Notes under the pieces: generated by a model
Told to the model about the DNA's origin: nothing
Database searches by the model: none
What the model saw: the letters and a program-made list of their open reading frames with translations, nothing else
Program-made: the position numbers and the translations under genes
Virus record (IMG/VR): IMGVR_UViG_3300031963_000464
Span: 1 to 36,149 of that record
DNA length: 36,149 bases
DNA from: a virus
Strand: one strand, 5' to 3'
Shown: positions 15,337 to 24,695 of the stretch, piece by piece
Layout of the letters: every line of letters begins with the position of its first letter
Position numbering within the stretch: the first letter of the stretch is position 1

Positions 15337-15798
15337 ATGAATAGCAGATATACTTATAGCGAACAAGAACTTTATGAAGCGGTGAAAAGTTCTACCAGCA
15401 TTCGTCAAGTTTTAGATAAGTTAAATATTGTTCCTGCGGGTGGAAACTATCAAACTACGAATAGAAGAATACAAAAGTTAGGTATTGACACCTCACATTT
15501 TACTGGACAAGCGTGGAACAAAGGGAAAATTATTGGTCCAAAAAGACATATTAAAGAATACTTAAAGGAAAATTCGATAGTTCAGTCGTTTAAATTAAAA
15601 GGTCGCCTATTAGCAGAAGGTCTCAAACAACACAAGTGCGAGTGCTGTGGTATAACCGAATGGAATGGGCAACCAGCACCAATTGAACTTGACCACATAA
15701 ACGGCAACCATCACGATAATCGTTTAGAAAACCTTCGTATCCTGTGCCCCAACTGTCACGCACAAACGGATACTTATAGGGGTAAGAACAAAAAATAA
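15337..15798 (+). CDS. HNH homing endonuclease
   Basis: A 153-aa protein. The N-terminal ~50 residues contain a helix-turn-helix-like element (SIRQVLDKLNI) and an AWNKGK motif typical of phage homing enzymes. The C-terminal domain is a zinc-finger HNH nuclease: Cys101-x-x-Cys104, IELDHINGN with Asp119-His120, Asn128 in DNRLENLRILCPNCH, Cys137-x-x-Cys140 and His141. Such freestanding enzymes cut alleles lacking the gene and copy themselves in. It sits beside a tRNA cluster, a frequent insertion site. Expression is probably late only, through the structured leader. Confidence 0.85.
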   Translation: MNSRYTYSEQELYEAVKSSTSIRQVLDKLNIVPAGGNYQTTNRRIQKLGIDTSHFTGQAWNKGKIIGPKRHIKEYLKENSIVQSFKLKGRLLAEGLKQHKCECCGITEWNGQPAPIELDHINGNHHDNRLENLRILCPNCHAQTDTYRGKNKK

Positions 15799-15801
15799 AT
15801 A
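15794..15801 (+). promoter_or_regulatory. Possible late promoter AATAAATA
   Basis: It overlaps the HNH stop codon, 21 bases before the ATG at 15822. The match is 7 of 8, and such strings also arise by chance around TAA stops. Confidence 0.35.
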
Positions 15802-15821
15802 AGAGATATGGGAAAATCCCT

Positions 15822-16127
15822 ATGTCTTATCGTATTGATCACGCATATTGCTGGTACAATGACGGCAGTATGATCGTGAAAATGTACTTTATCAATCACG
15901 TTCCTTTTACGTTTGATGAACTACCAGACGGACACTTATACGATCAGGACTTGTGTAGAGCAGCAGACAAGAATCGTACATTTGAACCAGAAGATTTATA
16001 TAAAAATTCTTTCTATCTCATCGATGAAGAAGCACATCCTTGCCTCTTTCCAGTTGAGTTAGAAAATCCAGAAGATATGCCAGAAGAGATAGAATTTGAC
16101 TATGATGGGGAGGATTTAATGGGATAA
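15822..16127 (+). CDS. Small acidic protein of unknown function
   Basis: A 101-aa protein, MSYRIDHAYCWYNDGSMIVK and onward, ending in a strongly acidic tail (about 75-98). The N-terminal half looks like a small beta-rich domain (MIVKMYFINHVPFTFDEL). No family is recognised. The start codon lies in the second arm of a small stem (ATA-bulge-GGGA, AAA loop, TCCCTAT; 15806-15823), which could lower translation. It precedes the giant fibre gene and may share late transcription with it. Confidence 0.65.
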   Translation: MSYRIDHAYCWYNDGSMIVKMYFINHVPFTFDELPDGHLYDQDLCRAADKNRTFEPEDLYKNSFYLIDEEAHPCLFPVELENPEDMPEEIEFDYDGEDLMG

Positions 16128-16130
16128 ATA
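16123..16130 (+). promoter_or_regulatory. Late promoter GATAAATA for the giant fibre gene
   Basis: It matches TATAAATA at 7 of 8 positions, lies 33 bases before the ATG at 16163 and overlaps the preceding stop codon. Confidence 0.5.
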
Positions 16131-16162
16131 AAAGATAATGAGATCTCAAAGAAAATAGAAAA

Positions 16163-19100
16163 ATGCCTTTAAACAAGCTTGAGAATTTTATCAAGAATAC
16201 AGAAGGTCGTATTCTTTATGTCAACCCCAATGATCTTGATGCTACTGATGGTGTTGAGAATCAAGGCAACTCATTAACAAAGCCTTTCAAAACAATTCAA
16301 AGAGCACTGATTGAGTCTGCTAGATTCTCATATTTGAGAGGAAATGATAATGATATTACAGAAAAAACTACAATTCTTCTGTTCCCTGGCGAACACTTAG
16401 TTGATAATAGACCTGGTTATGCTATTAAGGATAGTGGTGGTGTTGCAACAGCGGTAACTCCTGCTGGAACAGAAATGTTCGCTGGTGCAGAACTATCGTT
16501 AACATTGAATAGTAATTTTGATTTAACGCAAGAAGATAATATTCTTTATAAATTCAACAGTATCAATGGTGGTGTTGTTGTACCAAGAGGAACATCAATT
16601 GTTGGTCTTGATCTAAGAAAGACTAAGATTCGTCCAAAATACGTTCCAAACCCAACTGATTCAGATGCACCAACGAGTGCTATTTTTAGAATTACTGGTG
16701 CCTGTTATTTCTGGCAATTCTCTGTTTTTGATGGAAATGAACTAGGTCTTGTTTATACTGATCCAAGAGATTTTTCTGTAAATAATCAATCAAGACCTAC
16801 TTTCTCTCACCATAAACTTACAGTATTCGAATATGCTGATGGTGTAAATCTACCAAGTGGTTATGGTATCACTGACCTTGATATGTATTATAGTAAGGTC
16901 AGTAATGCATTTAATAGAGCATCTGGTAGAGAAATTGATCAAAAATATCCAGCAGAAGCAAATTCTTTTGCAAAGCAAAGACCTGAATGGGAAATTGTTG
17001 GTGCGTTTGCTGCGGATCCGATTAGAATCTCATCAATTATTTCTGGTGATGGAGCATCTCCTGGTACGATTGTAACTGTTACAACACAAGTTCCTCATGG
17101 ATTGACTGCGGGAACTCCTGTTAAAATTCGTGGAATTAATGTAAATGATTACAATATTTCAACGAAAGTTGCACAAGTTATCAGTGAAAACATTTTCACG
17201 TATGCACTTTTAAATGTAAGAGCAAACCTCCCTGCTGGTCCTGCCGCTGGTCTTGCACCAGGAGCAACAGCAGCAGTTATTATTGAAACTGATACTGTTT
17301 CTGGCGCATCACCATACATCTTTAACTGCTCACTCAGATCTGTCTGGGGTATGCAGGGTATGCACGCAGATGGCAGTAAAGCGGCTGGTTTCCGTTCGAT
17401 GGTTGTTGCCCAGTACACTGCAATCTCCCTACAAAAGGATGACCGTGCATTTGTAAAATATAATCCGTCAAATAGAACTTTTGATAGTATTGGTCTATCA
17501 AAAGTAACTGGTGAAGCATTATCATCAGGTTCATCGTCAATTAACCAGGCATCAGTTTATCACTTAGACCCAAATGCCATTTATAGAAATGGATGGGAAA
17601 CAACGCACATTAAATTCACTAACGATTCGTTCATTCAAATCGTTTCGGTGTTTGCGATTGGATTTACCCGCCACTTCGAAGCGCAAAGTGGTGGTGATGG
17701 ATCGATTACAAACTCTAACTCCAACTTTGGACAGATTTCTCTGTCAGCAGATGGATTCAAAGCAACAGCGTTTGATAAAGATAATAAAGGATACATAACA
17801 TCAATTGTTGCCCCAAGAGCTATTGTCAGTGCAGATTCAAATATTGAATGGGTCCAATTTGATGTCGAAAAAACTAAATCCGTTGGCATCAACAATCATT
17901 TGTATTTGTTAGGTTATACAAATCAAGACATTGCACCGCCAGTTATTTCGCAGGGATATAGAATTGGTTCAAAGATAAATGATAAAGTTTATGTTGATGG
18001 ATATAGTGCAGATATCTTGATGACCAATGGTCCAATCTTACCACCAGCAACAACTGCATCAGGATCTGCAAGTTCATCCAAGATTTATAGTAATGTATCA
18101 TTAGAAAATAATAATAACGGCACAGTTTACAACATTCCATTAGGTCACACTCTAAAAAATGGAGAATCAATACAAATTTTTAGTGAAACTGGTGATCTTC
18201 CAGAGGGTCTAGAAGCAAACGTTTTATATTATGCAATAACATCTGAGAAAAAGACTTCCCTAGGTGCTACTCAGATTCAAATTGCATCTTCCAGGACTAA
18301 TGCATCTGCTCAAACTCCACTAGCAATTACAAGTTTTGGTGGTTCTCAACTTAGAATTGAAAGTAGAGTTTGTGATAAAGAAGCTGGTGAACTAGGTCAT
18401 CCAATTCAGTGGGATCCAAATCAAAATCAATGGTTTGTTCACACTAACGCAAATAGTGAACTTTATCAATACATTCAATCACAAATTTCTAGTAGCACTA
18501 TAACTAGTACTCAGGTAGTGATTGCACCATCTGATGGTGAAACATTTACAGTAGATTCAATATCTTATCCTGTGATGGGTACATTGTATGTACCAACCAG
18601 TATACCTAGTTCTAGCATCGATGTTATAGTTGTATATCATGGTACAATTTCTGAAGCAGGAACGCAAACTATTGCTGAGGCAGCTCAGCAATCATTAGAA
18701 GTCTTTATTGATGAAAATGAATTAAACATAAGAGATAAGATTATTTTCTCTGTCGCATATCCACAGGATCATATTTCCAATACAAGACAATATAATCTTC
18801 CAGGTGTAGGTACAGAAGAACCTACATTCCTCTTTGGCGATAACTTACCTTATGCAAGAGCTGCATTAAAGTGGGTTCAAAATTCATTAGATACTTTTAT
18901 GTCATCTAATGGAATTAGTAAGACAATTGGAAATGTTTATATATTTGGACATTCACAAGGTGGTTCTCTTGTTTGCAAGTTGAACACCCTGGAAACAGGT
19001 ATAACTGGCGTTATTGCAAATGCACCTGGTCCAATTCAATTTGACCAAACATGTAATGTACAACCAGGAAGTACTTCATGTACAAAAATTGCAGCAATTC

Positions 19101-22100
19101 ATGGTCCTTCTGCTGGTGATGGATCTGAACCTTATCAATCAATAGGTATTGAGTCTTACACTAGCACACATAATGCTCAAATGCTGTTCACTCAGGCATT
19201 GGACGATACTGCTGGTGGTGGAAGTCAAGCAACATGGTTGCAAGCTTACATTAATGCTATTGATGCAATTCCAGCAAATGCGAATACATCTTATGTAACA
19301 GTTCCAACTGGAGGACATGCAGCATTCGTAACTGATGATACTCTCCAAGCAGCAATCAGAAATTTCGTTAACTCTGATTTTACAGTAAGTGATGAGATTA
19401 ATATCTCATATGTATTAAGAAAAGAAGATGATAGAAGTTTAGATGAAAAGATTTACAAACTTCGTTATGTAGTTCCAAAAGAATTAGTAAATGGTAGAGA
19501 TCCAAGTGAAGGATTTATTCTTCAGGATTCAAGTTCTACAAGTGTTAGAGAGAATTCTGATTTTGGACTAACTCAAATTACAACTTCGGATTATGACTAT
19601 AATCGTAATCCAAGATTTATTACAACATGCACCTTTGATTCTGGCAGCGCAATTGTTACTGTAAGATCTGATTCAACTCATAATTTAAAAGTTGGTGATA
19701 AAATTATTGTTAATAATGTTATCAGTACAACTAATGTTGAAGCAACTAATAATATTGGATATAATGGAGTATTTACAGTAAATTCCATTGTAAACGACAA
19801 AACCTTTACATATAGTTCTACTGATGTATTTGGAATTGTTCACAACCCAGGAACATTTACAGGTAATATTACTACAAGGACAAAAGATCTTCCTAGATTT
19901 ACTAGAAACGATCTTCTCGACAATTTCTATGTTTACCGAGCAGAAGTTGTTACTCCATATATTTACAATGTTCAAGATGGTGTCTATTACCTATATGTAC
20001 TTAACTCTGGTAATGCTGTCCCTTCGGAATTCACAGATTCAAAATATTCTCAGAAGGTAACAGATCTCTATCCACAACAAGATCGAGATAATTATAATGA
20101 TAATCCACCAGCAGCGAAAACTTTTGCCAAGAGATTCCCACTTGGAGATGTTGTCACTAATGATTTAAAGAGAAGTTTGACAAGAGAAAGTGTTGATAAA
20201 TTCTTTAACGCATTTTCTCATGGTAAGAAAATTACCACAGTTTCTAGTAGTCCAACATCGGCAACTCTGACATTTGACAGTGAACACCAGTTAGGTGGAC
20301 TAAGACAATACACAACTCTTAATGGTGGATCTGGACATAGTAATGGAACTTACTATAATGTAAGACTTTTCAACAGCAATGCAGCACCTTCATCTGCCGT
20401 TTGGGATGGAGCAACCGCAAATGTTACTGTAAGTGGTGGTGCCGTAACATCAGCAACGATCGTTGAAGGTGGATCTGGATATACTAATGGGGAACAACTT
20501 TATTTTGATAGTAGTGTAATTGGAGGTACTCCTCAGGCAAATGTTGTTGTAAACACTGCTGGTATTTCAACAGCAACTGGAAATTATGTTCAAGTTACTG
20601 GTATTGGTACAACTGCTGGTGGATATTTTAGAATTACTGATACTTCGAATAAGAGTGCCATTTCCATTGCAAAAACTGCAGGAGATCCATTAATTGTAGC
20701 AAATCAATATGCAATTAATATTGGACCAGCAGTAACAATTTCACAAACTGACTATAATTCAACAACTAAAATTGCAACATACCAATCATTAAACTTACCT
20801 CACGGATTACTTGCTGGAAATTCATTCAGAATTTTAGATAGCAGCAACAACAATCTTGGTGATTATATTGTTAATAATGTTAATACTCCAAATGAGTTTA
20901 CTGTTAAAGTTTCCAGTTCGCTTTCAACAGCAAGATGGGCTCTAAAACATGGTATGTCTGCAAACAGTGCAAGTGCAGACAATCTTGGAGAAAATCTTGG
21001 TGTAAGATCTATTGGTATCTTTGAAAATGAACTTTTAATTCTGGGTCAAAATGTTACCACAGAAGAACAATTTATTGTTGATCTCCCTGGTGCTGGAATC
21101 GGAACAATGTCGAGATTCCCACTTGGTTCTTATATTCAGATTGACAACGAAATTATGAGAGTTAGATCTAGCACTTTAACAGGTGCGGGATCCAATCAAA
21201 TTCAAGTTATTCGTGGTTCAATGGGAACCATCATTGAACCACATCCTAATGGTTCTTTAATTAAAAAAATCAAACTGACTCCTGTTGAATTCCGTAGACC
21301 TTCAATTATTCGTGCATCTGGTCATACCTTCGAATATCTTGGTTATGGTCCTGGTAACTACTCAACTGGTTTACCACAAGTCCAAGTTAAGACTTTGAGT
21401 GAGAAAGAAGATTATCTAGCATCTGCACAAGAAACTTCTTGCGGATCTGTTCTATACACTGGTATGAATAGTGATGGAGATTTCTATATTGGAAACGTTA
21501 AATATTCTGCACAATCTGGTGAGCAAACAACATTTGATGTACCAACACCAACAATCACTGGCGAAGATCCAAACAGATTGAGTGTTGTATTTGATGAAGT
21601 TATCGTTAAGGAAAGAATACTGATTGAAGGTGGAAACTCTGGTCAAATTCTTTCACAATTTGACGGTCCTGTGACCTTCAACGGTGAAGTTAGAATGACG
21701 AGAGCGTTAATTCTGAATAATAATCTCAGAGTTTCTGGTGCAGTTGAAGTTAAAGATGATTCAGAATCTACAAGTTGTGCAACAGGAGCACTAATTGTTG
21801 CAGGTGGACTTGGAGTTGCAAAGAGACTCAATGTTTGTGGAGACGTTAAGTTCTTCTCTACAACAGATTCCTCATCAGTAACAACAGGATCACTTGTTGC
21901 ATATGGTGGAGTTGGAATCAGAAAAACACTAGCAGTTGGTGGAGATGTTTATCTGAGAACAAGTAAGAAACTTGTAATTGGTGATTCCCAAGAGTTGAGA
22001 ATTTTCACTGATGGAACATCAAGTTACATTTCTGAACGTGGAACTGGAACTTTACAAATCTTGTCTAATGGTTTACAAATTAAGAATGCTCTAGGAAATG

Positions 22101-22600
22101 AAAATCTAATAACTGCGGCAGCAGATGGTGCAGTTAGTTTGTACCATGATAATAACATAAGACTTCAAACAACAACTGCTGGTATAGCAGTTGCTGGTGG
22201 AATAACTGGAAGTTCTTTGTCAATTTCCGGATCCGCAACAGTCGGTTCTCTAAGAGTTAATGGAAGCATTGAAGCAACTGGCGATATCAGCGCGTTTGTT
22301 TCTGATGATAGATTGAAGACTGATAAAGTTATTATCAGTAATGCTCTTGAAAAAGTTTGTTCGTTGAATGGATTTACTTATAAATTCAATGAAACTGCTG
22401 GAAAACTTGGATTTGATATGAATGAAACGCATGTTGGTGTTTCTGCACAAGAAGTTCAAGCAGTTCTTCCAGAAGTAACTGCACCTGCCCCAATTAGTAA
22501 TGAATACATTACAGTTAAGTATGACAAGTTAGTTCCACTACTAATTGAAGCAATTAAAGACTTGAAAAAAGAAATTGAAGAATTGAAATCTAACAAATAA
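16163..22600 (+). CDS. Giant tail-fibre/receptor-binding protein with internal alpha/beta-hydrolase and S74 chaperone
   Basis: A 2145-aa protein. Residues ~15-95 (ILYVNPNDLDATDG, SLTKPFKTIQRAL, TTILLFPGEHL) begin a pectate-lyase-like beta-helix as in marine-phage fibres. Residues ~775-1085 look like an alpha/beta hydrolase: IDVIVVYHG strand, nucleophile elbow GHSQGG with Ser931, acid candidates Asp1014/1015 in QALDDTAG, and His1052 in TGGHAAF. The fibre resumes at SLDEKIYKLRYVVPKELVNG. Later come beta-repeat and collar-like motifs (RALILNNNLRVSGAVEVKDD). The end is an S74 intramolecular chaperone with SDDRLK (Ser2047, Lys2052), which normally cuts itself off after trimer folding, and a terminal coiled coil. 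The hydrolase may remove acyl groups from host surface glycans. Confidence 0.85.
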   Translation: MPLNKLENFIKNTEGRILYVNPNDLDATDGVENQGNSLTKPFKTIQRALIESARFSYLRGNDNDITEKTTILLFPGEHLVDNRPGYAIKDSGGVATAVTPAGTEMFAGAELSLTLNSNFDLTQEDNILYKFNSINGGVVVPRGTSIVGLDLRKTKIRPKYVPNPTDSDAPTSAIFRITGACYFWQFSVFDGNELGLVYTDPRDFSVNNQSRPTFSHHKLTVFEYADGVNLPSGYGITDLDMYYSKVSNAFNRASGREIDQKYPAEANSFAKQRPEWEIVGAFAADPIRISSIISGDGASPGTIVTVTTQVPHGLTAGTPVKIRGINVNDYNISTKVAQVISENIFTYALLNVRANLPAGPAAGLAPGATAAVIIETDTVSGASPYIFNCSLRSVWGMQGMHADGSKAAGFRSMVVAQYTAISLQKDDRAFVKYNPSNRTFDSIGLSKVTGEALSSGSSSINQASVYHLDPNAIYRNGWETTHIKFTNDSFIQIVSVFAIGFTRHFEAQSGGDGSITNSNSNFGQISLSADGFKATAFDKDNKGYITSIVAPRAIVSADSNIEWVQFDVEKTKSVGINNHLYLLGYTNQDIAPPVISQGYRIGSKINDKVYVDGYSADILMTNGPILPPATTASGSASSSKIYSNVSLENNNNGTVYNIPLGHTLKNGESIQIFSETGDLPEGLEANVLYYAITSEKKTSLGATQIQIASSRTNASAQTPLAITSFGGSQLRIESRVCDKEAGELGHPIQWDPNQNQWFVHTNANSELYQYIQSQISSSTITSTQVVIAPSDGETFTVDSISYPVMGTLYVPTSIPSSSIDVIVVYHGTISEAGTQTIAEAAQQSLEVFIDENELNIRDKIIFSVAYPQDHISNTRQYNLPGVGTEEPTFLFGDNLPYARAALKWVQNSLDTFMSSNGISKTIGNVYIFGHSQGGSLVCKLNTLETGITGVIANAPGPIQFDQTCNVQPGSTSCTKIAAIHGPSAGDGSEPYQSIGIESYTSTHNAQMLFTQALDDTAGGGSQATWLQAYINAIDAIPANANTSYVTVPTGGHAAFVTDDTLQAAIRNFVNSDFTVSDEINISYVLRKEDDRSLDEKIYKLRYVVPKELVNGRDPSEGFILQDSSSTSVRENSDFGLTQITTSDYDYNRNPRFITTCTFDSGSAIVTVRSDSTHNLKVGDKIIVNNVISTTNVEATNNIGYNGVFTVNSIVNDKTFTYSSTDVFGIVHNPGTFTGNITTRTKDLPRFTRNDLLDNFYVYRAEVVTPYIYNVQDGVYYLYVLNSGNAVPSEFTDSKYSQKVTDLYPQQDRDNYNDNPPAAKTFAKRFPLGDVVTNDLKRSLTRESVDKFFNAFSHGKKITTVSSSPTSATLTFDSEHQLGGLRQYTTLNGGSGHSNGTYYNVRLFNSNAAPSSAVWDGATANVTVSGGAVTSATIVEGGSGYTNGEQLYFDSSVIGGTPQANVVVNTAGISTATGNYVQVTGIGTTAGGYFRITDTSNKSAISIAKTAGDPLIVANQYAINIGPAVTISQTDYNSTTKIATYQSLNLPHGLLAGNSFRILDSSNNNLGDYIVNNVNTPNEFTVKVSSSLSTARWALKHGMSANSASADNLGENLGVRSIGIFENELLILGQNVTTEEQFIVDLPGAGIGTMSRFPLGSYIQIDNEIMRVRSSTLTGAGSNQIQVIRGSMGTIIEPHPNGSLIKKIKLTPVEFRRPSIIRASGHTFEYLGYGPGNYSTGLPQVQVKTLSEKEDYLASAQETSCGSVLYTGMNSDGDFYIGNVKYSAQSGEQTTFDVPTPTITGEDPNRLSVVFDEVIVKERILIEGGNSGQILSQFDGPVTFNGEVRMTRALILNNNLRVSGAVEVKDDSESTSCATGALIVAGGLGVAKRLNVCGDVKFFSTTDSSSVTTGSLVAYGGVGIRKTLAVGGDVYLRTSKKLVIGDSQELRIFTDGTSSYISERGTGTLQILSNGLQIKNALGNENLITAAADGAVSLYHDNNIRLQTTTAGIAVAGGITGSSLSISGSATVGSLRVNGSIEATGDISAFVSDDRLKTDKVIISNALEKVCSLNGFTYKFNETAGKLGFDMNETHVGVSAQEVQAVLPEVTAPAPISNEYITVKYDKLVPLLIEAIKDLKKEIEELKSNK

Positions 22601-22603
22601 ATA
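22596..22603 (+). promoter_or_regulatory. Possible late promoter AATAAATA
   Basis: It overlaps the giant-fibre stop codon, 17 bases before the next ATG. The match is 7 of 8 in an A/T-only context, so a chance occurrence is likely. Confidence 0.35.
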
Positions 22604-22619
22604 AAAATAAAAGTATAAA

Positions 22620-24647
22620 ATGGCTTTACAGGGTTCTGGAACCATAAGTTTCTCTCAAATAGCCGGTGAATTCGGTTTACCTCCTAGGAGAAATTTGGGA
22701 GCATACCGAGTTAGTGAAAGTTTTAGTGGACTAGTGAATATGCCACTAGATACTGGTATTCCACAATCTGGTAGAATTAATTTTAGTGATTTTTATAATA
22801 AAAAACTCAATATGGTTATTGACTGTTACAGTCAAAGTGGATCTATTCCAGAATCATTTCATTTTGATACTTATGAAGCTTTAAATACTGGTTTACGAGA
22901 ATGTTGGTTTAGAGTTGATAATCCATCGGTCAGTTCGGCAGATGTATACTTAACCTCTTTTGGTTCTGGTGTTGCGTTAGTTCCAATAAGAATTGTAGTA
23001 AATGATAACCCACAAATTTCATCAACCTCATTTGATACAATAATAATTCAACAAGGTGCAGATTCTGGTGTTCCATCAGCAAGTGATATTGTTATTAATT
23101 TTAGAGATCCTTTGGATATAACTGTTAGTGCATATATTAGTAGTACACCATTAAAAATTACATTTACTGGATTGAAAAGAGATATAAGATATCTCGACAT
23201 GGCAAATCAAACTGTAACACTACCAGTTTCTGATGCTTTTGGATCTGTTCAGGGATATCCAAGTCTTGGAAAGGGGTTAGCTTTAAGAGATAGTGCTGGC
23301 GATGATTTAAATACTGGAATTACAATTGGAACAGCAACACCAATAAGTGGTAATAATACAAGAGTGTCTAATGGTCCCTTATATCCATTTAAGGCAGATC
23401 CCTTATCATGGTCCGGACAATTTAATTCTGGTGGATGGATAGGAAGATATGGAGTTACTCCAATTAATGTATGGGACACTTCAAATAATTATGGTGTAAT
23501 TAAGGCAAATAATGGTAGTGGAGGACAGTTTATTTGGGTCTACACAATTTCCATACCTACTGATGGAAATTACACTATTAGAAGTATTGCTGATGACACA
23601 GCTACTGTACAATTTTTACCAACTAGTTTCCAATTTAATGTTGGATTTTCTGGACTTGTTTATGAAAAAACTGTTGCTTTAAAAGCTGGAACTTATCAAG
23701 TAAGAGTTACTTATAATCAGTGTACTACTTGTGGACCTATAAAAACAACGGATCCTATTGGAAACCCAAGTTATTTTGCATTGACAATAGATGCATCAAC
23801 ACAAGTTATCGACGTATCTAGTGCGATTAACAAATGTGGAATGAAATCGAGATACAACAACCTTCCAAGATCTACAAGAGTGATTGGTGGATTTAGAGGA
23901 AAACCATCATCTACATCAGGTACAAAAGTTTGGGCAGATGCAAATAACACAATTTACAATGGAACACAAAGGAACGGAACTAGCACAGCAGCATTTAGAA
24001 CAGGAATTTGGGATCCTGGAACAGAACTTATAGTTAATGTTGGTCCAAATGGAAAAATATATGGTTATGGTGGAAATGGAGGATCTGGTGGTGGATCGTC
24101 AAGAGCATCAACTAACGGAGAAAATGGTGGTGCAGCATTCTCGGCACAAACTAGTTGTACTCTCAGAAATTATGGATTGATTTATCAGGGATATGGTGGA
24201 GGTGGAGGTGGAGATGGTACAACATTTACTACACAAGTTTGTACAACTAGCACTACTGGTTCTGGAAGACGTAAGAGAACGGTGACAACCTGTGTAAACT
24301 ACGCTAACTTCTCCGGAGGTGGGGGAGGTGGTGGTGGAACTGGTTTACCATTTGGTGAAGGTGGTGGCGGTGGTCAAGGCGCATATGGTCCATCAGGAGG
24401 TAATGGATCAGCAGGATCACCAGGATCTAATTTATCTTCTGGTGGTGCTGGGGGCGCTGGTGGAAGCAGAGCAGGATCGGGTGGTAAGGGTGGCATACTT
24501 AACAAATCATCTGGAAATCCTGGAAAAGACTCTGGTGCAAATGGAGCTGCTATTACTTCTGCACCAGGTGTAACAGTAACTGTTCAAAATTTTGGAACTA
24601 TTACTGGAAGAACTTTGACAGACATCAATACAGATTTATTTGATTAA
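22620..24647 (+). CDS. Modular tail adhesin with Gly-rich C-terminus
   Basis: A 675-aa protein. Residues 1-62 (LQGSGTISFSQIAGEFGLPP ... SGRINFSDFYNKK) form an attachment-like module that I recognise from several structural proteins of T4-like marine phages. Residues ~265-400 (GGQFIWVYTISIPTDGNYTI, SIADDTATVQF, KAGTYQVRVTYNQC) resemble a PA14/GLEYA-type carbohydrate-binding beta-sandwich. From ~455 the chain is Gly-rich with runs of up to eight Gly, interrupted by a Cys-containing loop with GRRKR (about 535-562). The layout resembles gp38-type adhesins and the 807-aa protein upstream, so it probably contributes a receptor-contact tip. Confidence 0.7.
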   Translation: MALQGSGTISFSQIAGEFGLPPRRNLGAYRVSESFSGLVNMPLDTGIPQSGRINFSDFYNKKLNMVIDCYSQSGSIPESFHFDTYEALNTGLRECWFRVDNPSVSSADVYLTSFGSGVALVPIRIVVNDNPQISSTSFDTIIIQQGADSGVPSASDIVINFRDPLDITVSAYISSTPLKITFTGLKRDIRYLDMANQTVTLPVSDAFGSVQGYPSLGKGLALRDSAGDDLNTGITIGTATPISGNNTRVSNGPLYPFKADPLSWSGQFNSGGWIGRYGVTPINVWDTSNNYGVIKANNGSGGQFIWVYTISIPTDGNYTIRSIADDTATVQFLPTSFQFNVGFSGLVYEKTVALKAGTYQVRVTYNQCTTCGPIKTTDPIGNPSYFALTIDASTQVIDVSSAINKCGMKSRYNNLPRSTRVIGGFRGKPSSTSGTKVWADANNTIYNGTQRNGTSTAAFRTGIWDPGTELIVNVGPNGKIYGYGGNGGSGGGSSRASTNGENGGAAFSAQTSCTLRNYGLIYQGYGGGGGGDGTTFTTQVCTTSTTGSGRRKRTVTTCVNYANFSGGGGGGGGTGLPFGEGGGGGQGAYGPSGGNGSAGSPGSNLSSGGAGGAGGSRAGSGGKGGILNKSSGNPGKDSGANGAAITSAPGVTVTVQNFGTITGRTLTDINTDLFD

Positions 24648-24668
24648 TAATTAGACATCTATCAGAAA

Positions 24669-24676
24669 GATAAATA
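24669..24676 (+). promoter_or_regulatory. Late promoter GATAAATA
   Basis: It lies 20 bases before the ATG at 24696, in a 48-base intergenic gap. The match to TATAAATA is 7 of 8. Confidence 0.5.
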
Positions 24677-24695
24677 ACTAGAAAATCCACATAAG

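Noticed and set aside
24060-24640. Tandem DNA repeats or a CRISPR-like array in the Gly-rich regions
   Set aside because: The repetition is codon-level (glycine codons) without fixed-length direct repeats and unique spacers.
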